The notes beneath the pieces are model-generated. The model saw only the letters and a list, made by a program, of their open reading frames with translations. It had not been told where the DNA came from and did not search any database. Position numbers and translations under genes: made by a program. DNA of 64,000 bases from Siculibacillus lacustris (GTDB lineage Bacteria; Pseudomonadota; Alphaproteobacteria; Rhizobiales; Ancalomicrobiaceae): NCBI RefSeq assembly GCF_004328075.1, contig NZ_SJFN01000011.1, positions 1 through 64,000 on the forward strand, read 5' to 3'. Of the stretch, positions 26,978 to 35,008 are shown piece by piece. Position 1 is the stretch's first letter. Every line of letters begins with the position of its first letter.

Positions 26978-27186
26978 CGCGCCACCTCGCTGGTATGAGC
27001 GCGGGCGCCCTTTTCCACGAAGGCGACGAGGTCCGACTCGGCATAGGCGACGCGTCGGACGCCGACGAGGTGATAGCGGGGGCCGCCGCCAACGGTGCGC
27101 CACTTTTCGAGGGTGCGGGGGCTGACGTTCAGACGGGCAGCGGCCTCCGTCGTGCTCAGCATGGCCGGCAAGGTCGATGCGTTCAT
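26974..27186 (-). CDS. AlpA/MerR-type helix-turn-helix excisionase or regulator
   Basis: 70 aa. LSTTEAAARLNVSPRTLEKW is a winged helix-turn-helix as in AlpA/Xis proteins, followed by the wing (GGGPRYHLVGVRRVAYAESD). Small proteins of this kind control the integrase and excision of phage satellites and often head the primase operon, as here. A Shine-Dalgarno sequence (GGAGG) lies five bases upstream of the ATG at 27186, which decides against the longer frame beginning at 27267. Confidence 0.9.
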   Translation of the reverse strand: MNASTLPAMLSTTEAAARLNVSPRTLEKWRTVGGGPRYHLVGVRRVAYAESDLVAFVEKGARAHTSEVAR

Positions 27187-27345
27187 TGAAACCTCCTTGG
27201 TACGCGTCGGCCCCATCGCCAACGCCCGACCAAGAAAGACGCGCCGCCGATCGGAGCCTAGGAACAACCGGATAAACCGTGTTGTTCCGTCCCAGACATC
27301 GTGTTGAGATCATGAGAATTTTCAGCTTTCGGCGTTTTTCGGCGT

Positions 27346-27498
27346 TCATGCCTCTCTGCCCGATTTGGCCCGTTCGGCGGCGGCGGTGAGGCAGATCGCC
27401 AACGCCGCCGACGCGTGATCCGCCGCCGCGTCGGCGACGGCCAAAAGGGCGGCATGGTCGCGCCGGTCGGTGAATTGAAAGCCCTCACTCAAGAACAA
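27346..27498 (-). CDS. possible 50-aa Ala-rich protein from a TTG start
   Basis: The frame reads LSEGFQFTDRRDHAALLAVADAAADHAS..., with an amphipathic, alanine-rich helix that looks like real coding sequence. It has only TTG starts (27498 or 27492) and no clear Shine-Dalgarno sequence. The remaining DNA between 27187 and 27650 holds nothing else I can support, apart from the control region that must precede the AlpA-like gene. Confidence 0.3.
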   Translation of the reverse strand: MFLSEGFQFTDRRDHAALLAVADAAADHASAALAICLTAAAERAKSGREA

Positions 27499-27650
27499 TC
27501 ACGTCATCCGCGTGAAGTCTGCGACGGCAGGGAGATGGGTTTCGAGGGGAAGGAGGACGTTGCGGCGAGCTGGGTCGTGCAGATCCGAGTAGAAGTCGAC
27601 AGCATTGGGCGCGGGTTGATCTCCTCGAGATCTGGAGGTGTCGCGACGGA

Positions 27651-27989
27651 TCAGCGCCCTGTGGGGGCAGGGCGACGGGTTGAGATCTGAATATTCGAGG
27701 CGAACTTGGGTGGGATGCCCTCCCTCAACCCGACGATGGCGTGAGCCTCGGCGGCGACCAGCGAACAAAGCTCCACCAGCCCATCGCATTCCGAGCCCGT
27801 CACGGTTCTGTCCTCAACCATCCGTGCCAGCCCTTGGGCGGCGAGGCATGCCCCCTCGGAGGGGTGCCAGAGGGTTTCGGGATGGTCGTCGGCATCCGGC
27901 GAAAGGCCGGTGCGGGCGTCGGTAGATGGCGTCGAGGCGGGTACATCGGGCGAGCCGGCGGCGGCTGCCGAGACAGTGGGTCTCGCCAT
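27651..27989 (-). CDS. hypothetical protein, early gene of the satellite module
   Basis: 112 aa with a good Shine-Dalgarno sequence (AGGAG seven bases before the ATG). The first 40 residues are Pro/Ser/Asp-rich and probably disordered; the rest (GACLAAQGLARMVEDRTVTG and VELCSLVAAEAHAIVGLREGI) forms amphipathic helices. It is divergent from the XRE regulator and shares a 74-bp control region with it. No function is recognisable. Confidence 0.6.
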   Translation of the reverse strand: MARPTVSAAAAGSPDVPASTPSTDARTGLSPDADDHPETLWHPSEGACLAAQGLARMVEDRTVTGSECDGLVELCSLVAAEAHAIVGLREGIPPKFASNIQISTRRPAPTGR

Positions 27990-28023
27990 TTGGGTTGCTC
28001 CTGGTGAGCGGTTCGTGTTACTT

Positions 28024-28048
28024 TTAGAACATACCTCTAGTGTTCTAA
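28024..28048. promoter_or_regulatory. candidate XRE repressor operator
   Basis: A perfect inverted repeat, TTAGAACA at 28024-28031 and TGTTCTAA at 28041-28048 with nine bases between, lies between two divergent genes and 15 bp upstream of the XRE start codon. Its AT content stands out locally. Binding by the neighbouring regulator is inference. Confidence 0.6.
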
Positions 28049-28063
28049 TTAGGTCAATACGAC

Positions 28064-28327
28064 ATGACTAAGCCGGAGCAGCTAAGGGCGGCCCGAGCGC
28101 TTCTCGGGCTTTCACAGCCCGACATTGCCGCCGCCGCCGGTGTGTCTTCAATGACGGTAAAACGTGCCGAAGGGTCGGGAAAGCCAGCCGCTTCCGCCGA
28201 TGCAGTCGAAGCAATTCGGAGAGCACTCGAAGCCGCTGGAGCGCAATTCATCGCCGAAAACGGCGCGGGACCGGGTGTCCGGCTGGCCAAGCGCACCACC
28301 GACGGCACGGCCGGTGACGTGTCGTGA
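28064..28327 (+). CDS. XRE-family helix-turn-helix regulator
   Basis: 87 aa. LRAARALLGLSQPDIAAAAG and VSSMTVKRAEG form a Cro/C1-type helix-turn-helix that fills most of the protein; the tail (RALEAAGAQFIAENGAGPGV) is common in small XRE proteins of proteobacterial elements. It probably represses the divergent satellite genes through the inverted repeat at 28024-28048. The next gene follows after 40 bp on the same strand. Confidence 0.9.
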   Translation: MTKPEQLRAARALLGLSQPDIAAAAGVSSMTVKRAEGSGKPAASADAVEAIRRALEAAGAQFIAENGAGPGVRLAKRTTDGTAGDVS

Positions 28328-28367
28328 CCACCGCCGGGCGGTGGTGAAGCGCAGATCGAGACCCGAC

Positions 28368-29948
28368 ATGGACCCGAAGCCGGCAATCCTCGAAATCCGC
28401 GACCAACTGGACCCGTTGGCGACCGAGCAGAACAGCGGCCTCACCATCGCCGAGGCGATCTCGGCGTTTCTCGACGGTGCGGCCCTCGGTTCGGCGAGCC
28501 TCCTCATCATGGCGGCGCGGAGGGTGCGGCGGACCATCGATCAGGAAGTCGTAGCAAATCGGATGGCCCTGGGGCCGGCTGTGATGGATCTGCGCAACCT
28601 GCTTTCCATCGGCCGGCTCGTTGCGTTCGGGCGACGCGAGACGAACGGCGACCACGAAGCGATACCGCGGCCTCTTTGGAGCCGCCTCCTTCCCGACGAA
28701 GAAGCGAACACCGCGACCCTGCCAGGCGGCCGGCACGACCCCCGCCGGACCTATGAAGACATTCGCATCTTCCGCCCCCTGATCGCGCCCGATACCGCCG
28801 AGCGTTTGAACGCGGTTTTGCTCGGCGACCTGTGGCCGCATTTCGTCATGATGGACCCCGTCGTGTGCCGAGACCTTCCCCACGTGAAGCGGGAGTTGGG
28901 CGCTGGCCTCGGCTCCTTCGAAGAGGGTGAGATGGGCGCCGGTGCGGCGTTTTGGCCGCTCGCGCTCGGCGCTTCGAGTTTGCTCGACGTGTGGACGGGG
29001 CGATATGTGTCGCGCCTTCGGGGAAATCCTGAAACCGGGCGCCTCGTCGGAACACCCTTTCCCGGCACCGTCGATCAGGCAGCTCTGAATGATCGCGCCA
29101 TGATGGGGGCAGAGGGACCACGCCACGGCGAGCCTTTCGCCGCTGATGTGGCGCGACTGCACGGGCGGGTGGTGGATCTGCTTCGGGCGGGCGAACTGGT
29201 GCTCGCCGGCCCCCCCTCCGAGGGGGCTCCGGCGGCGGCGATCGCCTTCGCCACCATGGCCGCGGGAGACATGCGGCTCGACTACCGGCGCGGCCGGGTG
29301 GTGCAGCAAGCGGCCGATGGCGAATGGAGCGCGGTGCGATCGGCGGTGGTGTTTGCGTTACCGATGGCAGAGACCGACGGCGGGTGCGAACCGGATGACA
29401 CCCCCGAGCTGTCCGCACCCGAGTGGAAGGTGAAGATGGCCGCGGCGATAAGGTCGCCTGTAACGATTCGCGCACCGGTCGACCCGATGAAGAATCCATG
29501 GGAACAAGCACTTGATGCGCTTCTGAGGTCGAGGTTCGAACCCTCGGCGCCCGCCACAAAGAATGAACTGGTCGAAGCGGTTGAAGCCAAGCTCGAAACC
29601 CTCGGATCATCAAATGTTGCAGACCGGGCGGTATGGGATCGCGTCGAAAAATACTGGCCGATGCTCTTCCGGAAACTTACCGGCGAGAGCTCTGACGGCT
29701 TGCCGCCGGAGGTCAAAGAGAAGGGTAGGGGCGGGCGGAAGGCTACTCACCAGTGGGAGCGCGCTTTCGACGAAGTGCTATCGCCACATGTCGCCGCAAC
29801 CGCCTTCGACACGCTCGGCGGGTTGGCCGAAGCCATTGAGGCCGCGTTCGACGAGATCGGTGCAGCTGCCCCGCCGCGCGACGAGATCAACCGGCACATG
29901 CGCGAGTTCTGGCCGATTCTCGCCCGCCGGGCGCGCCCGCTGGTGTAA
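28368..29948 (+). CDS. unknown protein with two C-terminal tandem repeats, satellite cargo
   Basis: 526 aa if started at MDPKPAILEIRDQLDP; the frame is open 68 codons further, over the XRE gene. Residues 50-330 have no motif I know. The C-terminal part holds two related units: WEQALDALLRSRF ... ELVEAVEAKLETLG ... VEKYWPMLFRKL (29499-29685) and WERAFDEVLSPHV ... GLAEAIEAAFDEIG ... MREFWPILARRA (29755-29940). They look like helical repeats. The gene is convergent with the integrase, 21 bp apart. Position in the element suggests cargo, possibly defence or host take-over, but there is no direct evidence. Confidence 0.7.
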   Translation: MDPKPAILEIRDQLDPLATEQNSGLTIAEAISAFLDGAALGSASLLIMAARRVRRTIDQEVVANRMALGPAVMDLRNLLSIGRLVAFGRRETNGDHEAIPRPLWSRLLPDEEANTATLPGGRHDPRRTYEDIRIFRPLIAPDTAERLNAVLLGDLWPHFVMMDPVVCRDLPHVKRELGAGLGSFEEGEMGAGAAFWPLALGASSLLDVWTGRYVSRLRGNPETGRLVGTPFPGTVDQAALNDRAMMGAEGPRHGEPFAADVARLHGRVVDLLRAGELVLAGPPSEGAPAAAIAFATMAAGDMRLDYRRGRVVQQAADGEWSAVRSAVVFALPMAETDGGCEPDDTPELSAPEWKVKMAAAIRSPVTIRAPVDPMKNPWEQALDALLRSRFEPSAPATKNELVEAVEAKLETLGSSNVADRAVWDRVEKYWPMLFRKLTGESSDGLPPEVKEKGRGGRKATHQWERAFDEVLSPHVAATAFDTLGGLAEAIEAAFDEIGAAAPPRDEINRHMREFWPILARRARPLV

Positions 29949-29969
29949 CCGCACCCGCAGCTTCGGCCG

Positions 29970-31265
29970 TCATCCTCGCCCCTTTCGCCGCCGTTCGTCG
30001 AGCGCTACCACAGCGGCCGACTTGCCGGCGAGCGCCGACGAGAGGGCATCGCCGACCGTCTCGGTGATGTCTCGCAAGGGGTCGTTGTCGCGGTTGGCAT
30101 AGCGCGCCGTCATGGCAACGCCACTGTGGCGCAGAACGTCGCGGATCTGGAAGGCGTTGGCGCCCGTCCGCGCTGCCCATGTGCCGGTGGTGTGGCGCAG
30201 ATCGTGAAGACGGCAGTCGATGAGACCGGCGGCCGTCCGCAGGCGGTCCCAGGCGTTTTCGACGACATAGATTGAGATCGACCGCGTAGCATCTCGGGCG
30301 CGAGGGAACACCCAGGGTGAGCCTTCGACCCGTGCGCGGCGCGCCAAGACGGCGAGGGCGGCCGTGGAAACCACATGGGGCCGTCGGGCCTTCCCCTTCT
30401 GGCGCGGCAAGGCGAGGGTGCCGGCGTCGAAGTCGACGTGATCCCATTCGAGTTCTGTGATCTCGGACAGGCGCGACCCGCTCAACAGCAAGAGTTGGAT
30501 CACTTCGAGCGCGTCGGGGTCGATCTTGGTGAAGCGGTTTTCGGGCTTCGCCAAGTGCTTTGCCTTCGCTGCCGCCTCGTCGACCAGCCACGGCAGACCG
30601 GAGGCGCCGGCTTCGGCGAGCGCCTTGCCCAGCCGCTGCACCTCGGCGGGCGAGAGGAACCTTTCGCGCGGCGCCTCGGCGAACTTCCGAACCTTGGAAC
30701 ACGGGTTGGTATTGAGCTTTCGCCAGCCCCATTCCTCAGCGAGGTTGAAGGCCTTCGACAGGATGATGATGCAGTGGTTCGCTGAGACCGGCGCATCCTT
30801 CTGCGCGAGGTGGAATCGCGCAATATCCTGCCGATCGAGCGCCTCGACCTTGTAGTTTCCCAGGATGGGCCGGATGCGTTTTTCGATCAGCCGACGGTTT
30901 TCGGCGACCGTCTTCGGGCTGCAGTGCATTTCGGCATGGTCGGTGAGGTAAGCGTCGAGCAGCTTGCCGACGGTCGGCGCACTACGAAGCGCGCGGCGGG
31001 TGGCGGCGGGATCGCCACCGATGGTGACTTCATGCAGCGCCGAGCGCGCCAGATCGCGGGCCTGATCGGGCGTCAAGACGGTGGCGGCGCCGAGCGTCTG
31101 GCGCCGTTGGCGGCCGTTTTCCGCGCGGTATTGCACGACGTAGGCCTTCTTTCCGCCGGGGGAGGTCCGTAACCCGAAGCCCCTCAACTCGATATCCCAC
31201 ACGAAGGCTGTGGTATCCGAAGGCCGAACCGCATCGACGGTTCTCTTTGTGAGCTTCCCCTTCAT
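29970..31265 (-). CDS. int: tyrosine-type site-specific integrase
   Basis: 431 aa. An N-terminal arm-binding domain of the P4 type (TKRTVDAVRPSDTTAFVWD and ELRGFGLRTSPGGKKAYVVQ) precedes a core-binding domain and the catalytic domain with the expected residues: Arg in LSGSRLSEI, Lys in RQKGKARR, His and Arg in HDLRHTTGT, His in LRHSG, and the Tyr nucleophile in TARYANR. It should catalyse integration at the 3' end of a tRNA gene; a lone tRNA 3' end lies about 430 bp upstream at 31692-31719. Confidence 0.97.
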   Translation of the reverse strand: MKGKLTKRTVDAVRPSDTTAFVWDIELRGFGLRTSPGGKKAYVVQYRAENGRQRRQTLGAATVLTPDQARDLARSALHEVTIGGDPAATRRALRSAPTVGKLLDAYLTDHAEMHCSPKTVAENRRLIEKRIRPILGNYKVEALDRQDIARFHLAQKDAPVSANHCIIILSKAFNLAEEWGWRKLNTNPCSKVRKFAEAPRERFLSPAEVQRLGKALAEAGASGLPWLVDEAAAKAKHLAKPENRFTKIDPDALEVIQLLLLSGSRLSEITELEWDHVDFDAGTLALPRQKGKARRPHVVSTAALAVLARRARVEGSPWVFPRARDATRSISIYVVENAWDRLRTAAGLIDCRLHDLRHTTGTWAARTGANAFQIRDVLRHSGVAMTARYANRDNDPLRDITETVGDALSSALAGKSAAVVALDERRRKGRG

Positions 31266-31691
31266 TGATGCCCCTCTACTCGACGGCAGAAGCCACTACC
31301 ATGGCGCGAGCCGTCATGGATGGTGGTGGGAAGGCGGGTGGCTCGCCGCTTGGACAGCGATTGGACGGCGAGGCGCCCGATCTGGACAGCGTCAATTCCA
31401 TTAACACATTGAGTTGAAATGTGTATCAGCGATGGACGGTGTGGACGGCGCATATTGCACGGCATATTCCGATAATTCATAATTCCCGAAAGACCCCCTG
31501 ACATTTTCGTGCACCATCCCGAGTTACTTGGAAGCGTGGAATCACATTGTAACCAAGCGGCGCAGAAATCAAGGGGGCGCAAACGGACTGTGTCGTAGTC
31601 AAAACCGGCTGAATACTGCCGTTTTTCGTACTGTGGCGTGCTCAATAGAAGCAGTTAGTACTTGCGAATACAGATTTACACGCCGTTGGTC
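31266..31691. other. intergenic region before the integrase, no supported gene
   Basis: This stretch is less GC-rich than its surroundings and probably holds the integrase promoter and arm-type att sites. A 127-aa minus-strand frame (31262-31645) overlaps the integrase start as ATGA but has no Shine-Dalgarno sequence, no motif and a non-protein-like composition, so I do not call it. The gap from 31720 to 31927 also shows no gene. Confidence 0.5.
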
Positions 31692-31719
31692 GGGGGTTCG
31701 ATCCCCTCACCGCCCACCA
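31692..31719 (+). repeat. tRNA 3'-end fragment, probable attachment-site scar of the island
   Basis: GGGGG-TTCGATC-CCCTC is a complete T arm, followed by a seven-base acceptor strand (ACCGCCC), discriminator A and encoded CCA. No matching 5' acceptor (GGGCGGT), D arm or full anticodon arm occurs upstream at the right distance, so this is only the 3' end. Such fragments are left when an element integrates into a tRNA gene. The CCA points right, which places the element, and the intact tRNA, to the left. Confidence 0.75.
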
Positions 31720-31903
31720 TCTATCGGTATGAAACTGAATAGAAATTCGTTTTGAACGGCTTGGCTTGGCGGCATCTTTCGCCGTCGGGTCACCAATAGG
31801 TCACCAAGCGGAGCAACTTCGCGGGTATGTCGGCGCGGACGTCGCGGCGCACCGCCACCCACTCGCGAGCCTGTTCGCGTCGAATCGGGCGGTCGTTTTT
31901 CCC

Positions 31904-31948
31904 CCGGTCTCACCGGTCTCACCGGTATCACCGGTCGCGCCGGTGCGC
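31904..31948. repeat. 9-bp tandem repeat (CCGGTCTCA type), five units
   Basis: The units CCGGTCTCA, CCGGTCTCA, CCGGTATCA, CCGGTCGCG and CCGGTGCGC follow each other without gaps. The array covers the end of the MFS gene and the sequence just after it. Confidence 0.8.
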
Positions 31949-33136
31949 CGTCACCGCCGCGACGGCTAGGGCGGTGATCGCCAGCGCGATCAGCGCGCCG
32001 CCATAGATGTCGGTGGTCGCGATCAGGCCGATCGAGCGGGCGAGAATTCCCGCCAGGATCGCCGGAACGCTCATCGCCAGATAGCTCTCGATGTAATAGG
32101 CGGCGAGCAGTCCGGCCCGCTCGTTCGGTGCCGCCAGCGGCAGCAGCGACCGCAGGGTGCCGAGGAAGGCGGCGATCCAGCCGAACCCGGCCACCGCCGT
32201 GCCGATGAAGATCGGCGCTACGAGATGCAGGTGGACACCGGCGAGGACGATGGCGAGGCCCGGCACCAGGATCGTGGTGCCCAACGTCAGGATCCGCGGC
32301 GCGGCGAGGCGACGCAGCAAGGGCATCGCCCCGGCGCCGCTCAGGGTCAGCGTCGCGACGATGGCGCCGCCGAGGAACGGGGAGGCCGAACCGGTGGCCT
32401 CGCGCAACAGCGACGGCGCCAGCGACATGTAGAAGCCGCCGAGCGCCCACACCGCGACGTTGATCGGGGTGATCGCCGCGAGCATCCGGCGCGCCTGCGG
32501 CGGCACGGCGATGCTCGGCCACAGCGACCGCCAGGCGCCCGGGCGCGGCGCCACGGTCTCGGCGAGGCGCCGGACCAGGACCGCCTCGATTGCCAGAACG
32601 GCGAGCAGCACCACATAGACCGTCCGCATCGGCCAGGGCGCCAGAACCACCAGGGCGCTGGTGGCGAGGGCGCCGACGGCCATGCCAATCGGATTGACCA
32701 GACTGTTGATCAGCGGCCCGTGCACCCGATCGCTGTCGAGCAGGGCGGCCGAGAGCGCGCTGGTCGCGGCGCCGGTGGCGAAGCCCTGGAGGGTCCGCGC
32801 CACGATCAGTCCGACGGTGGAATCGGCGGCGACGAACAGGCCCATCGCCACGGCCTCGAGGGCGATGGCGCCGAGGAGCACGGGGCGGCGCCCGACGTGG
32901 TCGGAGAGCGATCCGACGGTGAGGAGGGCGGCGAGCAGGCCGGCCGCATAGACGGCGAAGATCAGGGTCAGGACCGCCGGCGAGAAGGCCCAGTGCTCCT
33001 GATAGAGCCGATAGAGCGGCGTCGGGGCGCTGGCCGCGGCGATGAAGGTGACGAGGGTCGCCGAGAGGAACAGCGTCGCCGCCGGACCGCTCCACGGAGC
33101 GGAAGCTTCGCGTCGGGACGCGAGAAGGATCGACAT
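31928..33136 (-). CDS. major facilitator superfamily transporter
   Basis: 402 aa with about 12 hydrophobic helices and the MFS motif A loop between helices 2 and 3 (GSLSDHVGRRPVLLGA). The start (TLFLSATLVTFIAAASAPTP) and the motif C-like GMAVGALATS resemble drug/proton antiporters. It is divergently arranged with a TetR regulator that probably represses it. Substrate unknown. The C-terminal end lies in a 9-bp tandem repeat, so its exact length could vary. Confidence 0.9.
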   Translation of the reverse strand: MSILLASRREASAPWSGPAATLFLSATLVTFIAAASAPTPLYRLYQEHWAFSPAVLTLIFAVYAAGLLAALLTVGSLSDHVGRRPVLLGAIALEAVAMGLFVAADSTVGLIVARTLQGFATGAATSALSAALLDSDRVHGPLINSLVNPIGMAVGALATSALVVLAPWPMRTVYVVLLAVLAIEAVLVRRLAETVAPRPGAWRSLWPSIAVPPQARRMLAAITPINVAVWALGGFYMSLAPSLLREATGSASPFLGGAIVATLTLSGAGAMPLLRRLAAPRILTLGTTILVPGLAIVLAGVHLHLVAPIFIGTAVAGFGWIAAFLGTLRSLLPLAAPNERAGLLAAYYIESYLAMSVPAILAGILARSIGLIATTDIYGGALIALAITALAVAAVTAHRRDR

Positions 33137-33153
33137 GAGGCCTCACTGGAGCT

Positions 33154-33219
33154 AAAGCAAAGAAGCTGCGTTTGTCCGACATAGACCGCCGTCGACATAA
33201 AAGCAAATAATATGCGTTA
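33154..33219. promoter_or_regulatory. two candidate TetR operators
   Basis: Two 20-bp direct repeats, AAAGCAAAGAAGCTGCGTTT at 33154-33173 and AAAGCAAATAATATGCGTTA at 33200-33219, agree in 16 of 20 positions. They lie 46 bp apart (about four and a half helical turns) in the region between the divergent MFS and TetR genes. Their AT-rich character in this GC-rich DNA makes chance unlikely. Binding by the adjacent TetR protein is inference. Confidence 0.55.
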
Positions 33220-33258
33220 GACTCGGCCGGGCGCGGCGGCGAAGAGACGAGGAATGCC

Positions 33259-33828
33259 ATGGTGGCGAGAGAGAGCATCCGTCCGGGCGGCCGCAGCGCC
33301 CGCGTCCAGGCCAGCGTCCACGCGGCGGTTCGCCGGCTGCTGGAGGTCCAGGATCGCTCGGAGCTGACCATTCCGCAGATCGCGGCGGCAGCCGGCGTCA
33401 CGCCCTCGACGATCTACCGGCGCTGGGGCGATCTCGCCGATCTGCTCGCCGACGTCGCGGTCGAGCGCCTGCGCCCCGACTGCGATCCCGCCGACACCGG
33501 ATCGACGCGCGGCGATCTCGAGGCGTGGTTCGCGCAGTATGTCGACGAAATGAGCTCGGCGCCGGGCCGGGCGATGACCCGCGACGTGCTCGCCGGGACC
33601 TCCGGTCCCCGCAACGCCGGCCAGTGTGTCGCCTTCACGCGGCAGCAGCTGCAGGTGATCTGCGACCGCGCCACCGGCCGCGGCGAAGCGGCCCTCGATC
33701 TCGATGCGCTGGTCGATCACGTGGTCGCGCCGATCGTGTTCCGCATCCTCTTCGACGAGGTGCCACCGTCCGACGCCTTCTGGCGATCGCTGCTCGACCG
33801 ATGTCTGCGAGCGCCGGTCGCCGCTTAG
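33259..33828 (+). CDS. TetR-family transcriptional regulator
   Basis: 189 aa. LTIPQIAAAAGVTPSTIYRR followed by WGDLADLLADV is the typical TetR helix-turn-helix, followed by a C-terminal ligand-binding domain of the TetR_C type (ALDLDALVDHVVAPIVFRIL). A GAGGA Shine-Dalgarno sequence precedes the ATG. It probably controls the divergent MFS gene and itself. Confidence 0.93.
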   Translation: MVARESIRPGGRSARVQASVHAAVRRLLEVQDRSELTIPQIAAAAGVTPSTIYRRWGDLADLLADVAVERLRPDCDPADTGSTRGDLEAWFAQYVDEMSSAPGRAMTRDVLAGTSGPRNAGQCVAFTRQQLQVICDRATGRGEAALDLDALVDHVVAPIVFRILFDEVPPSDAFWRSLLDRCLRAPVAA

Positions 33829-33907
33829 CGGGGGGCACCCGGCTTCTGTCGGGAGATCCCGGGTCGGGCTCGGGCGGGGCGCCGAGGTGTCTCGTCGGAT
33901 CGTGGCG

Positions 33908-34912
33908 TCAGGCGGCGGGTTCCACGGCCGCCGCGGCCTCGGCGGCCGCTTCCGCCTCGGCGCGCGCGGCGTAGCGCTGGGCGATCACCGCGCAGACCAT
34001 CAACTGGATCTGGTGGAAGATCATCAGGGGCAGCACCAGGAGCCCGAGGTCGAGGCCGGCGAACAGGATGTTGGCCATCGGCACGCCGCTCGCCAGGCTC
34101 TTCTTCGAGCCGCACATGACGATCGTCACTTCGTCCTCGCGCGAGAAGCCGCAGACCCGCGAGGCCCAGGTGGTGGTGGCCAGCACGATCGCCAGGAGCC
34201 CGAACAGCACCGCCAGGAGGGCGGCGAGCATGGTCAGGGTCAGGTGGTGCCAGATGCCGCCGATCACCGCATGGCCGAAGGCGAGATAGACCACCCCGAG
34301 GATCGAGCCGCGGTCGAAATAGCCGAGCACCTTGGAATGGCGCTTCATGAAGCCGCCGATCCACGGCTGGACCGCCTGTCCGAGGATGAACGGCAACAGC
34401 AGTTGCAGCACGATCGATTCCAGCGAGTCCATCGAGATGGCGACACCGGAGGTCCGCATCACCACGCTGACCAGCACCGGCGTCAGGAAGATGCCGAGGA
34501 AATTGGACGCCGACGCCGCGCACACCGCCGCCGCGACGTTGCCACGGCCGATCGAGGTGAAGGCGATCGACGACTGCACGGTCGAGGACAGGAGCGTCAG
34601 ATAGACGATTCCGGCGATCAGTTCCGGCGGCAGCGGCAGGCCGAGCGCCCGGATGCCGATTCCGAGCAGCGGGAACAGGAGGAAGGTCGAGGCGACGATC
34701 AGCAGATGCAGCCGCCAATGGGTCAGGCCGGCGATCACCGCGGCGCGCGACAACTTGGCGCCGTGCATGAAGAACAGGATGGCGATCGCCAGATTGACCA
34801 CCTGGGTCAGCACCACTTCGGCGGTCCCGACGGCGGGCAGGATCGAGGCGACGAGCACGGCGCCGGCGATCGCCAGGGTGAAATTGTCGGGGCGCAGACG
34901 GCCGAGGGTCAT
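33908..34912 (-). CDS. bile acid:sodium symporter family transporter (YfeH-like)
   Basis: 334 aa from the ATG at 34912 (MTLGRLRPDNFTLAIAGAVL); the upstream 28 codons are Arg/Pro-rich and unlikely. About ten membrane helices are visible, with family segments ILFFMHGAKLS, LSSTVQSSIAFTSIGRGNVA and MCGSKKSLASGVPMA. The subgroup transports organic anions with sodium; the substrate is unknown. The C terminus ends in an Ala/Glu-rich tail. Confidence 0.9.
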   Translation of the reverse strand: MTLGRLRPDNFTLAIAGAVLVASILPAVGTAEVVLTQVVNLAIAILFFMHGAKLSRAAVIAGLTHWRLHLLIVASTFLLFPLLGIGIRALGLPLPPELIAGIVYLTLLSSTVQSSIAFTSIGRGNVAAAVCAASASNFLGIFLTPVLVSVVMRTSGVAISMDSLESIVLQLLLPFILGQAVQPWIGGFMKRHSKVLGYFDRGSILGVVYLAFGHAVIGGIWHHLTLTMLAALLAVLFGLLAIVLATTTWASRVCGFSREDEVTIVMCGSKKSLASGVPMANILFAGLDLGLLVLPLMIFHQIQLMVCAVIAQRYAARAEAEAAAEAAAAVEPAA

Positions 34913-35008
34913 GGACGTATCCGAAGGTGGGTGCGGGCGGGACGCCGCCGGATGGGCGGCCCCGCGACGGGCGCGGGACCGGCGCAATAGCACCATCGAG
35001 CGGTTCTG

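Noticed and set aside
23732-31265. Complete prophage
   Set aside because: No capsid, portal, terminase, tail or lysis genes; only control, replication and integration genes, so a satellite-like element fits better.
31262-31645. 127-aa frame overlapping the integrase start as ATGA
   Set aside because: No Shine-Dalgarno sequence, no motif, irregular composition, in the low-GC att region; the overlap is probably chance.
31640-31719. Complete tRNA gene ending in CCA at 31719
   Set aside because: No 5' acceptor strand, D arm or paired anticodon stem can be placed in the preceding 50 bases; only the 3' part is present.
32225-33184. 319-aa plus-strand frame antisense to the MFS gene, and similar long frames antisense to tupB/tupC, aor, cbpA, the pot genes and the hydantoinase
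   Set aside because: They are Arg/His/Gly-rich shadows expected in high-GC coding DNA, lack motifs and lie over genes with clear family signatures.
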